Shown here piece by piece: positions 23,830 to 35,703 of a stretch of DNA of 64,000 nucleotides. The notes below the pieces were generated by a model. The model saw only the letters and a program-made list of their open reading frames with translations, made no database searches and was not told the origin of the DNA. The DNA is taken from positions 8,127,501-8,191,500 of the forward strand of contig NC_073358.2 in NCBI RefSeq assembly GCF_027580225.2, in the 5' to 3' direction. The position numbers were made by a program, and so were the translations under genes. This DNA is from Misgurnus anguillicaudatus (Eukaryota > Chordata > Actinopteri > Cypriniformes > Cobitidae). Each line of letters begins with the position of its first letter. Position 1 is the first letter of the stretch.

Positions 23830-25647
23830 TGTCTCCATTCCCAACATAGTCACAATATATATGATAAAAATAAACCTTAATTCATTTCGGTAATACTAAC
23901 TCTAAGCATCTCTAGGAAATAGTTGCTTTTGATGATGTGCAACCATTCTGTTTATGAACAGATTTCCACTAAATTTAGATGTTCTGCTCAATGTTTTGGA
24001 TAAAAAATGCACAAACAGCACAAATTCTAATGTAGTATAAAAAACCCTAATCTGTCTACTTTTATCTTTGACATAAAATACTAGTGAACATAAAATATAA
24101 AGTTAGTCAACTGGAAACCAAATGTAAAAATGACTTCACATGGAAACAGTAATATTCCTTGTATGATGTCTCATAAAAACCCTGCTCACAGTGAAGGGGA
24201 TTTACCAGTCCACAAAAACTTTACAAGCGGCCCCATTTTCCACCAATGAAACGCTGTTTCAGCGGTTATGTGTTATTAAATAAAATCCAATCATGAAGCC
24301 TAAAGCACAAATGCTGAACTGATTAGATTTTCTGTGCATACAAGTGTAGCATGCGAGACAAGCTCATTTAAAAAAAAATTTTTAGCACCACTGAACTGTC
24401 TCTCTGCTTGAATGAATGAAGTAAACACTGCATATAGACTGCAAGTGTGTTTCTGTGTGCACCATATGGTTTATCTAACTAAACAATTTTTCACTCAGTC
24501 TCCTTAAAAATAACCTAAATGTCCAAGCTAAGTAACCGCTAATGCTTCATGTTATTTAATAAACGTTTACGCAGAAGCCCTTTGGTACTTTTGCCGAATG
24601 AAATAAATGTCGTGTGAACGAGCAGATGATCATGTCTCATAGAGGCATGCCAGAAAATCTCATTAATAACATTTTTTCTTTAATATCACTGATCTGTCTG
24701 AGTGATAAAATGAACAGAGTAACGATTCAAATAAACTATGCATGTGATTTTATTAACATGTGAGTAAATACACATTTCATTTCCAGCAGACTTCAAATTT
24801 AACTTTGTATCATATCAATTTAACCAGTTCAGCAGGACATATGAAGTATGAAAAAACTAGAAGTCGATCAGTAGTAGATTTTAATCAATAGCGAAAACTA
24901 TATTGGTCCATACCTGGCAATAACCGAATAATCGACCCATAGTTTTTTAAATGGATACTGGATAAAAACATAAATTTCACTCAATGTGAAACAGTAGAGG
25001 TGTGACATATCACAAAACTCATCGCGCTGCTAGATGGTGCCAGATCAAATCAATAACAATGACGTAGATTAATGACACTCTGAAGCAGCTTGGACTGATG
25101 GGATTTGTTGTCTTTAACTCAAATGCTGATGACCATCAATCAGACGGGAACGAGAAATCATGTTACACATAAAGTAATCAAGTTTTATAAATGTTGTGTT
25201 TGATAACATCGTTTTTTTTTTCATTATGTAAGGTTTCATGTAATGTTCAAAACGCAATTGTTAGTCATAGATGTTACAGTATTAGTCCAATAAGGGGTTT
25301 GTTAACACAGCACAGAATTAAGTGTTCAGATGAACAAACTTACCATAAAAAAGCAAGTGGCCCGACAGACGCGATTACTTCCGCATTTGTCCACGACACT
25401 GTTGTCGTGGTTTTTACATCAGTTAAAGGCGGTAACAAAGGGTAATGTAGATATTAACGTCATTTACAGGCGACTGCACTGCCCCGTGTCACTGTTTAGG
25501 TTAGCAATTTTCTCATAATTTACAAGTAGTTGAAAACATTACAGATATTGTTAGTTATCAGCTGGACAAAATATATAACACTGGCCTAGTGGTTTTTGGA
25601 TATTTTACTGGAAATATCTTACAAATTGTACCTTTAATGACACAGAC
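23830..25647. other. intron 2, apparently unique AT-rich DNA
   Basis: No inverted-repeat element could be delimited. The part around 24180-24620 reads as unique sequence (for example TACAAGCGGCCCCATTTTCC) and might be conserved. Short open frames have no support. Confidence 0.3.
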
Positions 25648-25727
25648 TTAAAGGCGGAGTCCACGATGTTTGAAAGCCAATGTTGATATTTGAAATCACC
25701 CAAACAAACACGCCCCTACCCCAATAG

Positions 25728-25960
25728 ACCATTTCAAAAGATGTAAACAACACTGGTCCAGAAGCACTTCCTGTTTCCGTTTTTTAACAGTAGATAAACG
25801 TTGGGATAAAATAAACCAACAGAACATATAAACCTGAATTAACTGAAGTTAAACAAACATCTTAAAGATAATAATATATGTGAAATAAAAAATAACTGTC
25901 ACAAACTGTAACAGGAAGTGTTTCTGGACCAGTGTTGTTTACATCATTTGAACTGGTCTA
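25728..25960. mobile_element. inverted-repeat insertion 1 in the AGGCGGAGT MITE
   Basis: The left arm AGATGTAAACAACACTGGTC is mirrored by GACCAGTGTTGTTTACATC on the right. Flanking TAG occurs on both sides. The exact ends are uncertain by a few bases because the arms and target sequence overlap (TAGACC...GGTCTA). Confidence 0.8.
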
Positions 25961-25967
25961 TAGAATC

Positions 25968-26160
25968 AGGGGCCCGTACCATGAAAATGGCTAAACAAAC
26001 TCAGGGTTACAGGATTAGTTTCAGGTTGACAAAACCAAGCCAATGTGCAGGCCCTGTTGGTAAAAGCCATCTTCATGGCACCCAAAACCCAGGATTTGCA
26101 CAAACCAATCCTAAACAAAGCTGGCTAACCAACTAAACCAGCTTCATGGTATAGGCCCCT
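25968..26160. mobile_element. inverted-repeat insertion 2 in the AGGCGGAGT MITE
   Basis: 193 bp with ends AGGGGCCCGTACCATGAA and TTCATGGTATAGGCCCCT. It sits between AATC and GGACC, which are adjacent (save one T) in the intact copy. Seven bases separate it from insertion 1. Confidence 0.85.
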
Positions 26161-26299
26161 GGACCTTCTGTTGATAGACCCGCCCCACACATACGCAACC
26201 CGGCATTTGATTTGATTTGATTGGCTATAAGTGTGTTTTGGTAGTAGGCCCGTCTCCTTTTCCAACGCGTTTATCAAACATCGTGGACTCCGCCTTTAA

Positions 26300-27138
26300 G
26301 TATGTTAAATAAGGTTACTGTCTCTTTAAGATAAGCACAGACCTGGTTTCTGCTGCCTCTACTCTATACATACACTTAAGACATAAACAAATGTTTTCAT
26401 TAGAAAAAGAATACTTTGGTATTTCCAGATCATTTTGTTTGTATGTGTCTTGTCAAGAACAGAAAGATTTTATGTTTGGTTGCTTTTTGAAACGCGTCTC
26501 TCCATGTATGCACTTTTGGGTGCACATAAGCGTGCCGGCACACACGGATGGAGGGCGAATTCCAAACAGCGCTTTTTTGAAGGCCATAGGGATGATCACG
26601 TCTAAGTGGAGTTGGACCGGACACATTTAACTGCATGTGCGTCTGTGCGTACAGAAAACTGCTCACTTAACGCATGTTTGTGGTTAAATTGTTTAAAATC
26701 ACTTTTGTGTTAACATTTGCAAGCCTTTGAAAAATTTGCAAATTATAAACTTTAAATTTGCGCATTAATCTGCAAATCGCATGCAAGGCAAACCGTGGGT
26801 TAACTGCGATCAGGCACACCACTATGAAACAGTGCTGACATGTATTACAAAATTCATGAAACGTACGTTTAAATAAAAAAGTATTGAAGTAAATACTTCT
26901 GGTCCTACTGGTAACATTAAAATTACATGAATGTATATTATATGTGTAGTCTTGTACTTGATTTGCTTCTTTGTTAACACTTGATTATCTAATCAAAATA
27001 ACAAACAATGCATTGCAGCGATAATAAAAACAAAATAACTATCGGCATGGATTTTTCAGATAGCTAATTGTTCCACCAATGCGTTTCTTTGCACTTATTA
27101 ATTCCATAGAAGTGTCATTGACTACAGTGATGTCATAC
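26300..27138. other. intron 2, region next to exon 2
   Basis: No transposon ends seen. Unique-looking AT-rich sequence up to the exon 2 donor. Confidence 0.4.
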
Positions 27139-27407
27139 CTGAGGACTAAGGCTCGGTCTGAAGGCCATGCTGGTGGAGGACGGGCCACTGCTCATGGAAG
27201 GGTGACCCATCGGTGAGCTGATGATGGGAAAGGGCGACGACAGGCCGTTGATAGGTGAACTAAGGGTGCTGATGGGTGAGTGTAGCTGACCCGGGCTGGA
27301 GCTCACGGCAGAGGGGCTGAGCAGCCCTGGGTGAAGATGGTGACTGCCGATGCCCCGATGTCCCGTAGATGAGCTGAGAGGCGACGATGAGAGTTGACCA
27401 GAGGAGT
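27139..27407 (-). CDS. rxra: rxra exon 2: A/B (AF-1) domain
   Basis: The exon has 269 nt: two bases finishing a split codon, then 89 codons, ending in phase 0 at CCTCAG before donor GTATGAC. The acceptor reads TTTTGTCCCACAG. The product is the Ser/Pro/Gly-rich, probably disordered, amino-terminal activation region. Diagnostic stretches are SPGQLHSPISTLSSPING and ISSPMG, shared with RXR-alpha/beta proteins. It has no early Met: the first is in SSPMGHPSM, so translation must begin in an upstream exon. Its last residues SPQ join the LSSPMN of the next exon, as in vertebrate RXR-alpha. A palindromic transposon remnant begins about 25 bp upstream of the acceptor. Confidence 0.9.
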
Positions 27408-27431
27408 CTGTGGGACAAAAGGGAAATAGTG

Positions 27432-27887
27432 AGACTTTTTTTGTGATATTATCACAAATTTCCTAGTTTTTTCATGACCGTATAACGAATTCCTGTTTTC
27501 ATGTGATTATCACGTATTTGTTACTCAACTGCTTTTTCCTATTTTTAAACCATTGTCGCTTCAGTGTAGGGTTAGATTTGGTGCTTGCATTACAATGTCA
27601 CTTTATATATTGGTTTATACTATTTGTTCTGATATATTTTTTTATATGTCGCCTGGCGTTAGGGCTTGAGTTGGGTTTGGGTAGGGATGTCATTTTATGT
27701 AAATCTAACCCTAAACCGAAGCAACAATGGTAAGAAAATAGGACAAAACAATTGAGTAACCAATACGTGATAATCACACCAAAACAGGAATTTGTTATAT
27801 GATCACGAACGCGAAAATTTGTGATAATTTCACGAAAAAAGAATCAAAAAGTTACGTGACAATATAACGAAATTTCGTAAGACTGGG
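27432..27887. mobile_element. palindromic MITE next to the exon 2 acceptor
   Basis: The arms mirror each other: GTATAACGAATTCCTGTTTT and TGTGATTATCACGTATT on the left, AATACGTGATAATCACACC and AAAACAGGAATTTGTTATAT on the right. The right arm runs on (CACGAAATTTCG region to 27887), while the left arm is shorter. The left edge is about 25 bp upstream of the rxra exon 2 acceptor. Confidence 0.8.
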
Positions 27888-28325
27888 CTGGCGCGCGGTA
27901 TGCACGCTCATAATGGAACCGATGCGGCATCGAGTTACAAACATTTCAACTTTCTAGAATGCCGCAAGTGCACCACAGGTCATGTGACAAGAACCAACAG
28001 AGGGTCACGTTTTCCGCACGTTTTTTAGACGCGAAACGTTAACCTCCCCTAAAAAGGGTCCAAGGACCAGATTTATTACCAGAGTAAAGCATATTTTGGC
28101 ATAATAAAAACTACTGGTAGGATTTACTAAAGATATGGAGTGAATTTTTTTTAATTTTTGTAACAGACAGAGTTTCCTTTCTGTCTGTCATTTCGACATC
28201 ACGTCGATGACCGACGAATTGGGAACTCGCTGGAGGGACCAAACTGTTTCGAGTGTAACTAAAAAGAGACAGCGCACATTAGCATGCGTTATTCGCATCT
28301 GCCAGCCACACCCCGGCGAGTATAA

Positions 28326-29101
28326 GGGCCAATCCCATTTCTCTGTCTTACCCCTTACCCCTACCCCTTAGTTTTGCACGTTCACGTGAGAGTAAGGGCT
28401 ATCCCAATTCTCGTTTTGATCAAGGGGTAGGGCTAAGGGCAAGTGGTAGATACCCCTTAAAACCAAGAATTTCCGCGAGCTTACTTGAAACCAAGGGGTA
28501 CCCAGAATACACTGCGCAACCGGCAAAAATGGCGGCCAGAGCGTCCAGAGAGTCCCATAAATGTAAGTATTTTCGGCTTAATAATTAATTTAAAAATTAC
28601 TAACGTCTTGTTTTGTGCTCTGCACAGTCCTGTTCATATATATTTGAATTATGTTCTTAATTTAAATGTTTTAAAATTTCGCTAGTTTGCTACGCTAACG
28701 TTACGTTGCTGATTTGCACAATTCCCGTATTTGCTGATTTGCACAACATTCCCGTATTTCTCTAAGTAGCCATGAATGGACTGCATGCTTGTCTACAGTT
28801 TTAACTAAATTCCATTAACGTTAGCAGCGAATTTCGTTTGATATCAGTGCATAACACTACTTGCTTTGGAGACATCGGTATGTGCTTTACGTATACCGTC
28901 CTGTATCACACAGGGACGCCAGAAGAAACTCGGCGGCTGATTAACTGATGACGTAACCGTAAATTTTAAGCGGTGTCTCATTTCATAGGGGTATGTTTTC
29001 ACCCCTAGCGCTTAACACTTGGTTTTGAGGGACAAGGGCTAGGGGTAAGACGAAGTGGTAGGGGAAGGGGAAGGGGTAAGACAGAGAAATGGGATTGGCC
29101 C
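28326..29101. mobile_element. PIF/Harbinger-type non-autonomous element
   Basis: The ends GGGCCAATCCCATTTCTCTG and CAGAGAAATGGGATTGGCCC are perfect 20-bp inverted repeats. The 3-bp target duplication TAA is at 28323-28325 and 29102-29104. Sub-terminal TACCCCT/AGGGGTA repeats also mirror. 776 bp, non-coding. Confidence 0.92.
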
Positions 29102-29924
29102 TAAATAGGCAGAAAGTATTTTTAATGAATCGTGCAGCATGATTTTTCTAAGGTTTGCACTTATTAGTTTACTGGCAATTGCGCCATTATTTAACAAAAA
29201 AAACATGTCTTAAATCCTATGTTAATTTGCACTACTATTGGTTGATAGCGTTGGTCGTTATGGAAATTCAATTTTTGCGCCTGTGTTCTTTAACGTGCAC
29301 CTTGTCTCCCACAGAAATGTTCACTCCAATCTTCATATTTCATAGTATCATACTTTGCTTTGGGCAGAACATACTACCCAATGTTTACTTTTGAGGTCAA
29401 CTAATTGTTTTGAATGGCATGATACCCTTTTGAGATTTGAAAGTATGTTTATTTGTGTACAGATCCTTCCGCACATCTATTTGTGTGTGTGGTTGTGTTT
29501 GCATATCCATATGTACAGATGCTATCCAGAGATGTCCTGTTGACAGTGTGTACTTTGATAAAACAGTGGACTTCAGCCACTCGCCTTTGCTTTCGCAGGG
29601 AGAGGAAACGCATGCTGAGAAAACACAGAGGGCTTAATGACTTATCCTGTATTTTTTCCTACAACTACAAGAATTTGACATTAACGTAAACAATTTCAAT
29701 CTTCCTGTGCATTGGAGGCGCTACGCTGACGTCAAAGTGTCAGAGCGAATATTGTTTTTAAACATAAGTCTCACGCTGGTTTATTTTCTTGTGGTCTATC
29801 GTGACAATCTGTGAAAGAGTCACATTGGCATTAGTCAGTCGGTGTTTAAAGAAATAACATTTGTAGCATGATTTTTCATGATAATTTAGATGCTATCACA
29901 TTTATGTATTTTAATTCATGCATG

Positions 29925-30023
29925 TATCCAAAGCAACTTAACAGCATATTCAAGCTATACATTTTATCAGTATGTGTGTTCCCAGAGAATCGAACCCACA
30001 ACCTTCAGTTGAGCTACAGGAAT
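29925..30023 (-). repeat. tRNA-like dispersed repeat fragment
   Basis: It includes TATCCAAAGCAACTTAACAG, GCATATTCAAGCTATACATT, CAGAGAATCGAACCCACAAC and GAGCTACAGGA. On the minus strand it carries a degenerate B-box-like GGTTCGATTC, typical of a tRNA-derived repeat. Related pieces are at 34343-34435 and 63182-63220. Confidence 0.5.
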
Positions 30024-30821
30024 ATACTTTTTATATTGTATATGTGTGCATGTATATATTGTTTTTTTTGTGCTTTTTTTAGCTTTTTAACCATGGTTTT
30101 ACTACAGTAAGCATAGGCAAACCATATTATTTTTAGAAAATCACAGTAACCACCCATGCTCTGGTCAAACCACAATGACTACAGTTTAATCTTCATATCT
30201 GTTGTAAAAATATGGTAATGCATATGGCAATCAATTTGCCTAAAAACATGGTTACTACACTTTTATTATAATTGATTGTTGCTTGGATTATGTTTTTTTT
30301 TGTAGTCAAAAACCGTAAGCAAATTAGCATTTAAGCATTCTACTTCTGCTTCCAATGTCACAAAGTCAATATTTATTTTAATAAATTATTTGGGTTAACA
30401 CAAGCCCAATATATTTGGACGTTTTATTCCGCGACATAAAACACACCAGTAATACCCCCACTTGTGACTTTTTAAACCTTTATGCGTTTTAAAATTTGTG
30501 GTGGCTAAAAAGTTGCTACATGGGACTACAGACTTTGTCTGGGACGTCATTACACATGAAGATTTCAAAAACAAAGCAACGTGGGCACAATTCCTAACAA
30601 AGATTAATCCACACAGTAACAGGAAATATGTAAATGTTTTAAATAAAGTTTAAAAGAGCTGTCAGAAGCTTTGTGGTAATGACGTTGAATACTGTTAAAA
30701 GTAAAAGTTGGAGTTAAAAGTTAACTTAGTTTTTAAACTTTTCAATTAAAGTGAGATTTTTTTTTTTAAGTAGAGCAGCTTTTCTTTTTTATTCGACCGT
30801 GGTGCCGTTTGCTTGTAGCCT

Positions 30822-30870
30822 AATGCTGCGTACACACCAAACGCGAAGCATCAGGTTCCTCGTTCTAGAT
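30822..30870 (+). repeat. truncated end of the GGTTCACACCAG-type MITE
   Basis: TAATGCTGCGTACACACCAAACGCGAAGC matches the terminal part of the 16720 family. No right end follows. Confidence 0.4.
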
Positions 30871-30918
30871 TACTTCCGGGATTTAACTTTGTGTTATGGG
30901 AATTTTTCACTTGAATTG

Positions 30919-31260
30919 AACAGGGTTTCCCGCAGCACTTTGCAGTTCGGGCGGCCCGCCTAAGCTGGGAAACCCTACCGCCTTAACTAGGTTGTTCACA
31001 AAAAATAATAATATCGCTGCACAAAAGGCCGTCAAGTGCATCTCGAAAAATAGCGTGGACCTGCTTCACACCGTGAGCGGGCAAGCGCCCACACGGCCAA
31101 AATGAGAGAAAGACGTGGTCCGTCACTGTCTGGAGGATAACTAGTAGCCAGTTGATTCTCGGAGAATAGCGCGGACACGCTTCACACCGCGAGCGTGCAC
31201 GCACCACACGGCTGGATTGGTCCACAACTGTCTGGAGAATAGCCAGTTGATAAAACGCGT
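30919..31260. repeat. hAT-like end with internal tandem duplication
   Basis: It begins CAGGGTTTCCCGCAGCACTT, a typical hAT-type terminus. Inside, two related GC-rich units (about 31041-31150 and 31157-31251) share AATAGCG.GGAC, GCTTCACACCG.GAGCG and CTGTCTGGAG..TA. The right terminus was not found. Confidence 0.55.
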
Positions 31261-31468
31261 GTCCGTGAGAACTGTAAGTGGACTTATGTTTTGGGTTTAT
31301 TTAAGCCTGTTATTGTATAAGTCTGTAATTCTTGCAAATTTATAGTAAGTTAGCTGGTGATTTTGTTGTTTGAGCAACCTTCTAGCTTGATATAATTGTT
31401 GAGCGCTCTTGTTCACGTTATTTATGTGCATTATTTACATAATAGTTACAGTAGTTACAATCTTTTAA

Positions 31469-32966
31469 AGGGGCGGTGAATTTGTCGATTTTATAGTTTT
31501 ATACTGTTATCTGATGTCTACTTATGATGTTTGCGTGGTTTTTACATTCAAAAACATCAAAAACAATAAGTTATACGCTATTTTGTAACATGGATTAGTG
31601 TCTCTCTGGAGAAATGGTTTGTTTGAAGGGGCGGGCCGTATTGAAGACCTGGACGTAACGTCCACTGCTATGATTGGACAGTTTCATTCCCCGTCATTAC
31701 ATGTGGGCAAATGTTTTAAAAACATTCATGTGTAAAAATAGCAGACAAACACATATATGTTTGAGCCACAAAATATTCTGGGTGCTAAAGATGATACACA
31801 TAAATAACAATACGTATAGTAAAATATAAACAAAACTTTAAACTCAACGTGACTAAATTACCGTAAACAACACAGTAAGCGTGCATCAGAATCTAATCTG
31901 CGGCTGATAAATCCTTATCAATAACTTTGTATATTTCTATTGTGCTTGTGAGGTTGCTCTTAGATACACGTAACGTTACATACCACAGTTATTTGATAAA
32001 AAAGCTTTGTTGAGTGTTTGACCTTTCAAATGCAACTCGCTTAAAATTACCGTATAAAACACAGTAAGCGGGCATCAGAATCTAAATTGCGGCTGATAAG
32101 TCCTTCTTTATCACTAACTTTGTATATTTCTACCTTTAAATTACAGTCGAATTGTTAAGTGTTGTACCTTTATTAATCGTTTAATGTTTTTAGTACATTA
32201 AAACAGTCAAAGTTACAAACAGTTAAGACACGGATGTTACAACAGACATATCAAGCGATCTCTTCTAACAAAGCAATAGTGAAACCGTTTCACTGAAACG
32301 CAGTAACTTAAATAAAGGTAAATGTACTTGCCGTGTCATTTTTGTCAGATCCAATATTAGTGGTGCTTTTAATCACAGACTCTCTGCAAATCCAGCATCG
32401 ACTTGCTTCTTTACAAATGAATCCGCGGTACACAAAGTAATCAAACACACGAGCTGGAACTTCTTCAAAAACAAACTTTAACCACGCATTCCTAATGTTA
32501 TGTTCCGAGCCTCCGAATTAAAGTATTCAGCTTGTGTGTTGTTCCCACGCGGTTCTTCCACAACCCAAGACTCCGTTTCCATGCTTACTCTATCATAACC
32601 GATCACCGCGTCAAAATAAAAGTCTCTCAGAAAAATTTATTTAAAAGTCATTTTGGTTACATTTGGCAATCTTTAAAGACATGTTTACTAATTGTTGAGA
32701 CACACGTGTCACGCGAAGCTGTGGGCGGGGCTACAAAAGTGGTTCTTGTATTTGGATTCGTGGAGGTGCTTCAATTCTATTTTGACGTCATATTTCTCAG
32801 AATTCCACACTCGGGTGTAATACTGGCTTGGTTCCAAAGCTCAGTGCTATATTTCAGTAGCACGGACGTTTTCAGTTCTGAATCTTGCAGGATGTTCATT
32901 TAACTATGATGACCTCTTATATAACAAATTATCAAGCTAAAATTGAGTATTTGATTCACCGCTCCT
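31469..32966. mobile_element. TTAA-target element, AGGGGCGGTGAAT family
   Basis: The ends AGGGGCGGTGAAT and ATTCACCGCTCCT are inverted, with TTAA flanks at 31465-31468 and 32967-32970. It is 1498 bp. It holds two direct copies of a unit of about 95 bp (see 31855-32140). A 123-codon frame (32532-32903) lies inside and shows no known family. Confidence 0.85.
31855..32140 (+). repeat. direct repeat pair inside the TTAA element
   Basis: AACACAGTAAGCGTGCATCA with TCTAATCTGCGGCTGATAAA, and AACACAGTAAGCGGGCATCA with TCTAAATTGCGGCTGATAAG, each followed by TAACTTTGTATATTTCTA. The units are about 187 bp apart. Confidence 0.85.
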
Positions 32967-32970
32967 TTAA

Positions 32971-34948
32971 GATAATGTAATTAATAGTGGGAAATAATCA
33001 GTTTATTGATTTTTACAGTTTTTACGCGATATATATTATCGTTCGCCATGTTCTACAACATCTGCTTCAGTTTGTGTTTATTAACCCTTTCACTTCCGTT
33101 TCACTTCATCACGCAGCTATTCTATTTAGAGGTATGTGTTAAAAACATTTAATTCATGAATAATCTAGTATGTGTTTATTTTCGGTCGTAATTTCTTCAA
33201 AATTAAGTTTTATTTGAGTTTTTTAATAAAAAGGTACGCCCTGCCCCTTTTGGTTGCCGAGCCCCATTAGGTTAGCTTTTTATCTCTAGAGAATGCATTT
33301 AGACTTCAAAATTCATAAAAGTTATGTAACTCTGTGAAGATTACCTTGTTGGACAAAATGTTTTTTAAGTGTCTTAAACTTTTGTTATACACAGAGCTTA
33401 TTTTTGGCGATAATCCAAAAGTCTATGGGAAACCAATGTCCCGCTAACTGGGTTGGCCTACAAAAATACGTCATCCCTGCAGCACCCTATAACCATAGTT
33501 AATTTTCCTAAGAGTAACCATGATATTTGTACAGTAGTAAAATTCTGGTAATAAAAACAATAATCAATACACCAACAAAGACACTATAATAAAACCATTG
33601 TTAATTTTGGTTAAGGGAAAACTACAGTAAGAACAAATTGACCATACTCTCACTCAAAATACTAGTACACACATACTGATAAAATGTTTATCTTGTAATG
33701 AAACCTTTCACGCTCTTCAAGATTTGTCAGCTTGAATTCACCCCAGGAATTCCTCCATGAACCCAAACCGGCCCTGCAACTGTCACACGCGTTTCTGTAC
33801 GAGAACACATGAAAGACATGAATGAATATGCTAGTGTGTGACACAAGTGTATCTTAACCGAGTAGAGAGATCACACACAGCGTTATGTTTTCTTTCAAAG
33901 ATCTGGCGGGATGCCCGAGCCTGGCAGCTTTAAATAGGGTTTAATCTGGTTTTCTCACACTATCTACATGACAGACTATGAGTTTGCAACAAATGATGAG
34001 GCTGACGTCCAGCAATGTGCAAACCGATGTGTGTATATCTCTGCTGACACAGCACACAAATAAACACACACTGGCCTCATGCCAACACCTTAGCATTACA
34101 CAACTTGTGGGCACAGGTTATTCATGCAGACATGTACATTCACATACAACGTCAACGCATGCATTCCCAGAAAACAGAAGAAAAATTCCCCAGGTCATAA
34201 ATAAACCGTGTAGGTGGATCATAAGACAAACAAACTGTCTATTCCCACATCAAATGCATATATTGGAGAGTAGACGTCAGGCGCCAACCTGTGGTTTCAT
34301 CCAAAAATAAAGCTCACAGCAACATCTGCAGCTCCACAACTTACATTTTGCATTCTGCAGATGCTTTTATCCAAACATCGCATATACATTTTATCCATGA
34401 CTACCACATTGGTCTACCATTGAGCTACAGGAATTTAAAATGCATGTACAGTGAAGCCTCAAATCTCCTCTTTCACACAGCCTAAAGGCCTGAAATCTCA
34501 TAGTTTGAATAATGAGTTTGTTCTGTGTGTTCACTGTTGATGCCCGGTTGAGTCAATTAAAAATATTATCTACCCTTATCACATAAACATAATAATCTAG
34601 ACTCAGCCACTGTATAAATACCACCAAACTGAGTGTTTATTCAGTCGACACAACACCTACTCACTGAAATATAAATCAAGGGTGGGAAATAAACAGAGCA
34701 GGAGAGATGAGGTTATTCCAGCAGCCCAAGACAAATGTATTAGAGCAAACGTTGTTATAGCTGGTTAATGAGACAGCGAGAGGCAAAGCAGAGACCCGAT
34801 TATGGTCTGAAAATGAAGGATGGTGGGAAGACATAGTAAAACGTTTACCTTATCAAAATAACACAATGGTGGACTCACGATCGACAAAATTTTGGCAATA
34901 AGCAATGAGCGAGAAAGAGTCTTCTCTGTAATTTTTAGTTAATTACTA
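32971..34948. other. no gene seen; mixed unique and minor repeat sequence
   Basis: It contains ACCATAGTTAATTT/ACCATTGTTAATTTTGG-type motifs (33490-33610), related to those at 30090-30260 and 58380-58500, and a tRNA-like repeat piece at 34343-34435. Otherwise it looks unique and AT-rich. Open frames up to 110 codons have no recognisable domains. Confidence 0.35.
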
Positions 34949-35277
34949 TGGCAAGCCGTTTTGACTTTTATTCGTTGAGTTCTTGATAACAACAATTCAA
35001 TTTTCACTAGTTAAAATTGTAATTATTGATATCAGAAATTGCATTTCTACAAGTAACGATGGCAATTGTTGTTATCAACAATTAAATTTCAACTAGTAAC
35101 AATGTTAATTCTTTATATCAACATTCAATTCTTGATATCAACAATTCACTTCTTGATATCAACAATTGCCATTGTTACTAGTAGAAATGTAATTTCTGAT
35201 ATTAAGAATTAAAATTTTAACTAGTGAAAATTGTTGATATCAAGAACTCATCGAATAAAAGTCATAACGGCTTGCCA
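34949..35277. mobile_element. TA-target foldback MITE with internal TTGATATCAACAATT repeats
   Basis: The ends TGGCAAGCCGTTTTGACTTT and the mirrored CATAACGGCTTGCCA have TA on both sides (34947-34948, 35278-35279). The two halves are imperfect reverse complements over nearly their full length. Palindromic GATATC-centred units recur in the middle. 329 bp. Confidence 0.9.
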
Positions 35278-35306
35278 TATAATTACACACACATTTTGTT
35301 TAGTAA

Positions 35307-35627
35307 CAGGGCTCCAGACTAACTTTTTTCACTAGGAGCACAGTGGCCCCCAACTGAAAATTTTAGGGGCGCAACCAATAAATTTAGGGGCACACACCAT
35401 AAATCAACATGCTAACCAAATATTCACATTTCTACAAATTTCCACTGTATTACTAATAAATACTTTGATGATAGATGCAGAAAGTACAATGTGCTTTATT
35501 AAATTCAGTGTCACATCACAAAAAAAAGGTAAAATTTACTGGTCGCACATGTGGATGTAAAATTCAGTGGGACACTCTCAAATTTTGGTGGCCAAATGTC
35601 ACCATTTGGTGGCAATCTGGAACCCTG
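35307..35627. mobile_element. hAT-type MITE
   Basis: The ends CAGGGCTCCAGACT and the mirrored ATCTGGAACCCTG are inverted. Flanks share AGTAA, but an exact 8-bp duplication is not visible. The interior has GGTGGCCAAATGTCACCATT motifs. Confidence 0.7.
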
Positions 35628-35703
35628 AGTAAAATGCATATGCAAATTACATCTTTTCTAAATATTATACTAACTTTCGAAAGTGGTTTTCAAAGTTTTC
35701 GAA

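Larger units (their letters stand above)
25652..26295. mobile_element. TTAA-target MITE, AGGCGGAGT family, copy with two insertions
   Basis: It has the same ends as 23589-23825, with TTAA flanks at 25648-25651 and 26296-26299. Its middle, at CCAATAGAATCTGGACC in the intact copy, is split by two foreign inverted-repeat elements (about 25728-25960 and 25968-26160). Removing them restores collinearity with the intact copy. Confidence 0.9.

Noticed and set aside
32532..32903. 123-codon open frame on plus strand
   Set aside because: Inside the TTAA element 31469-32966, no family resemblance, no transposase motif.
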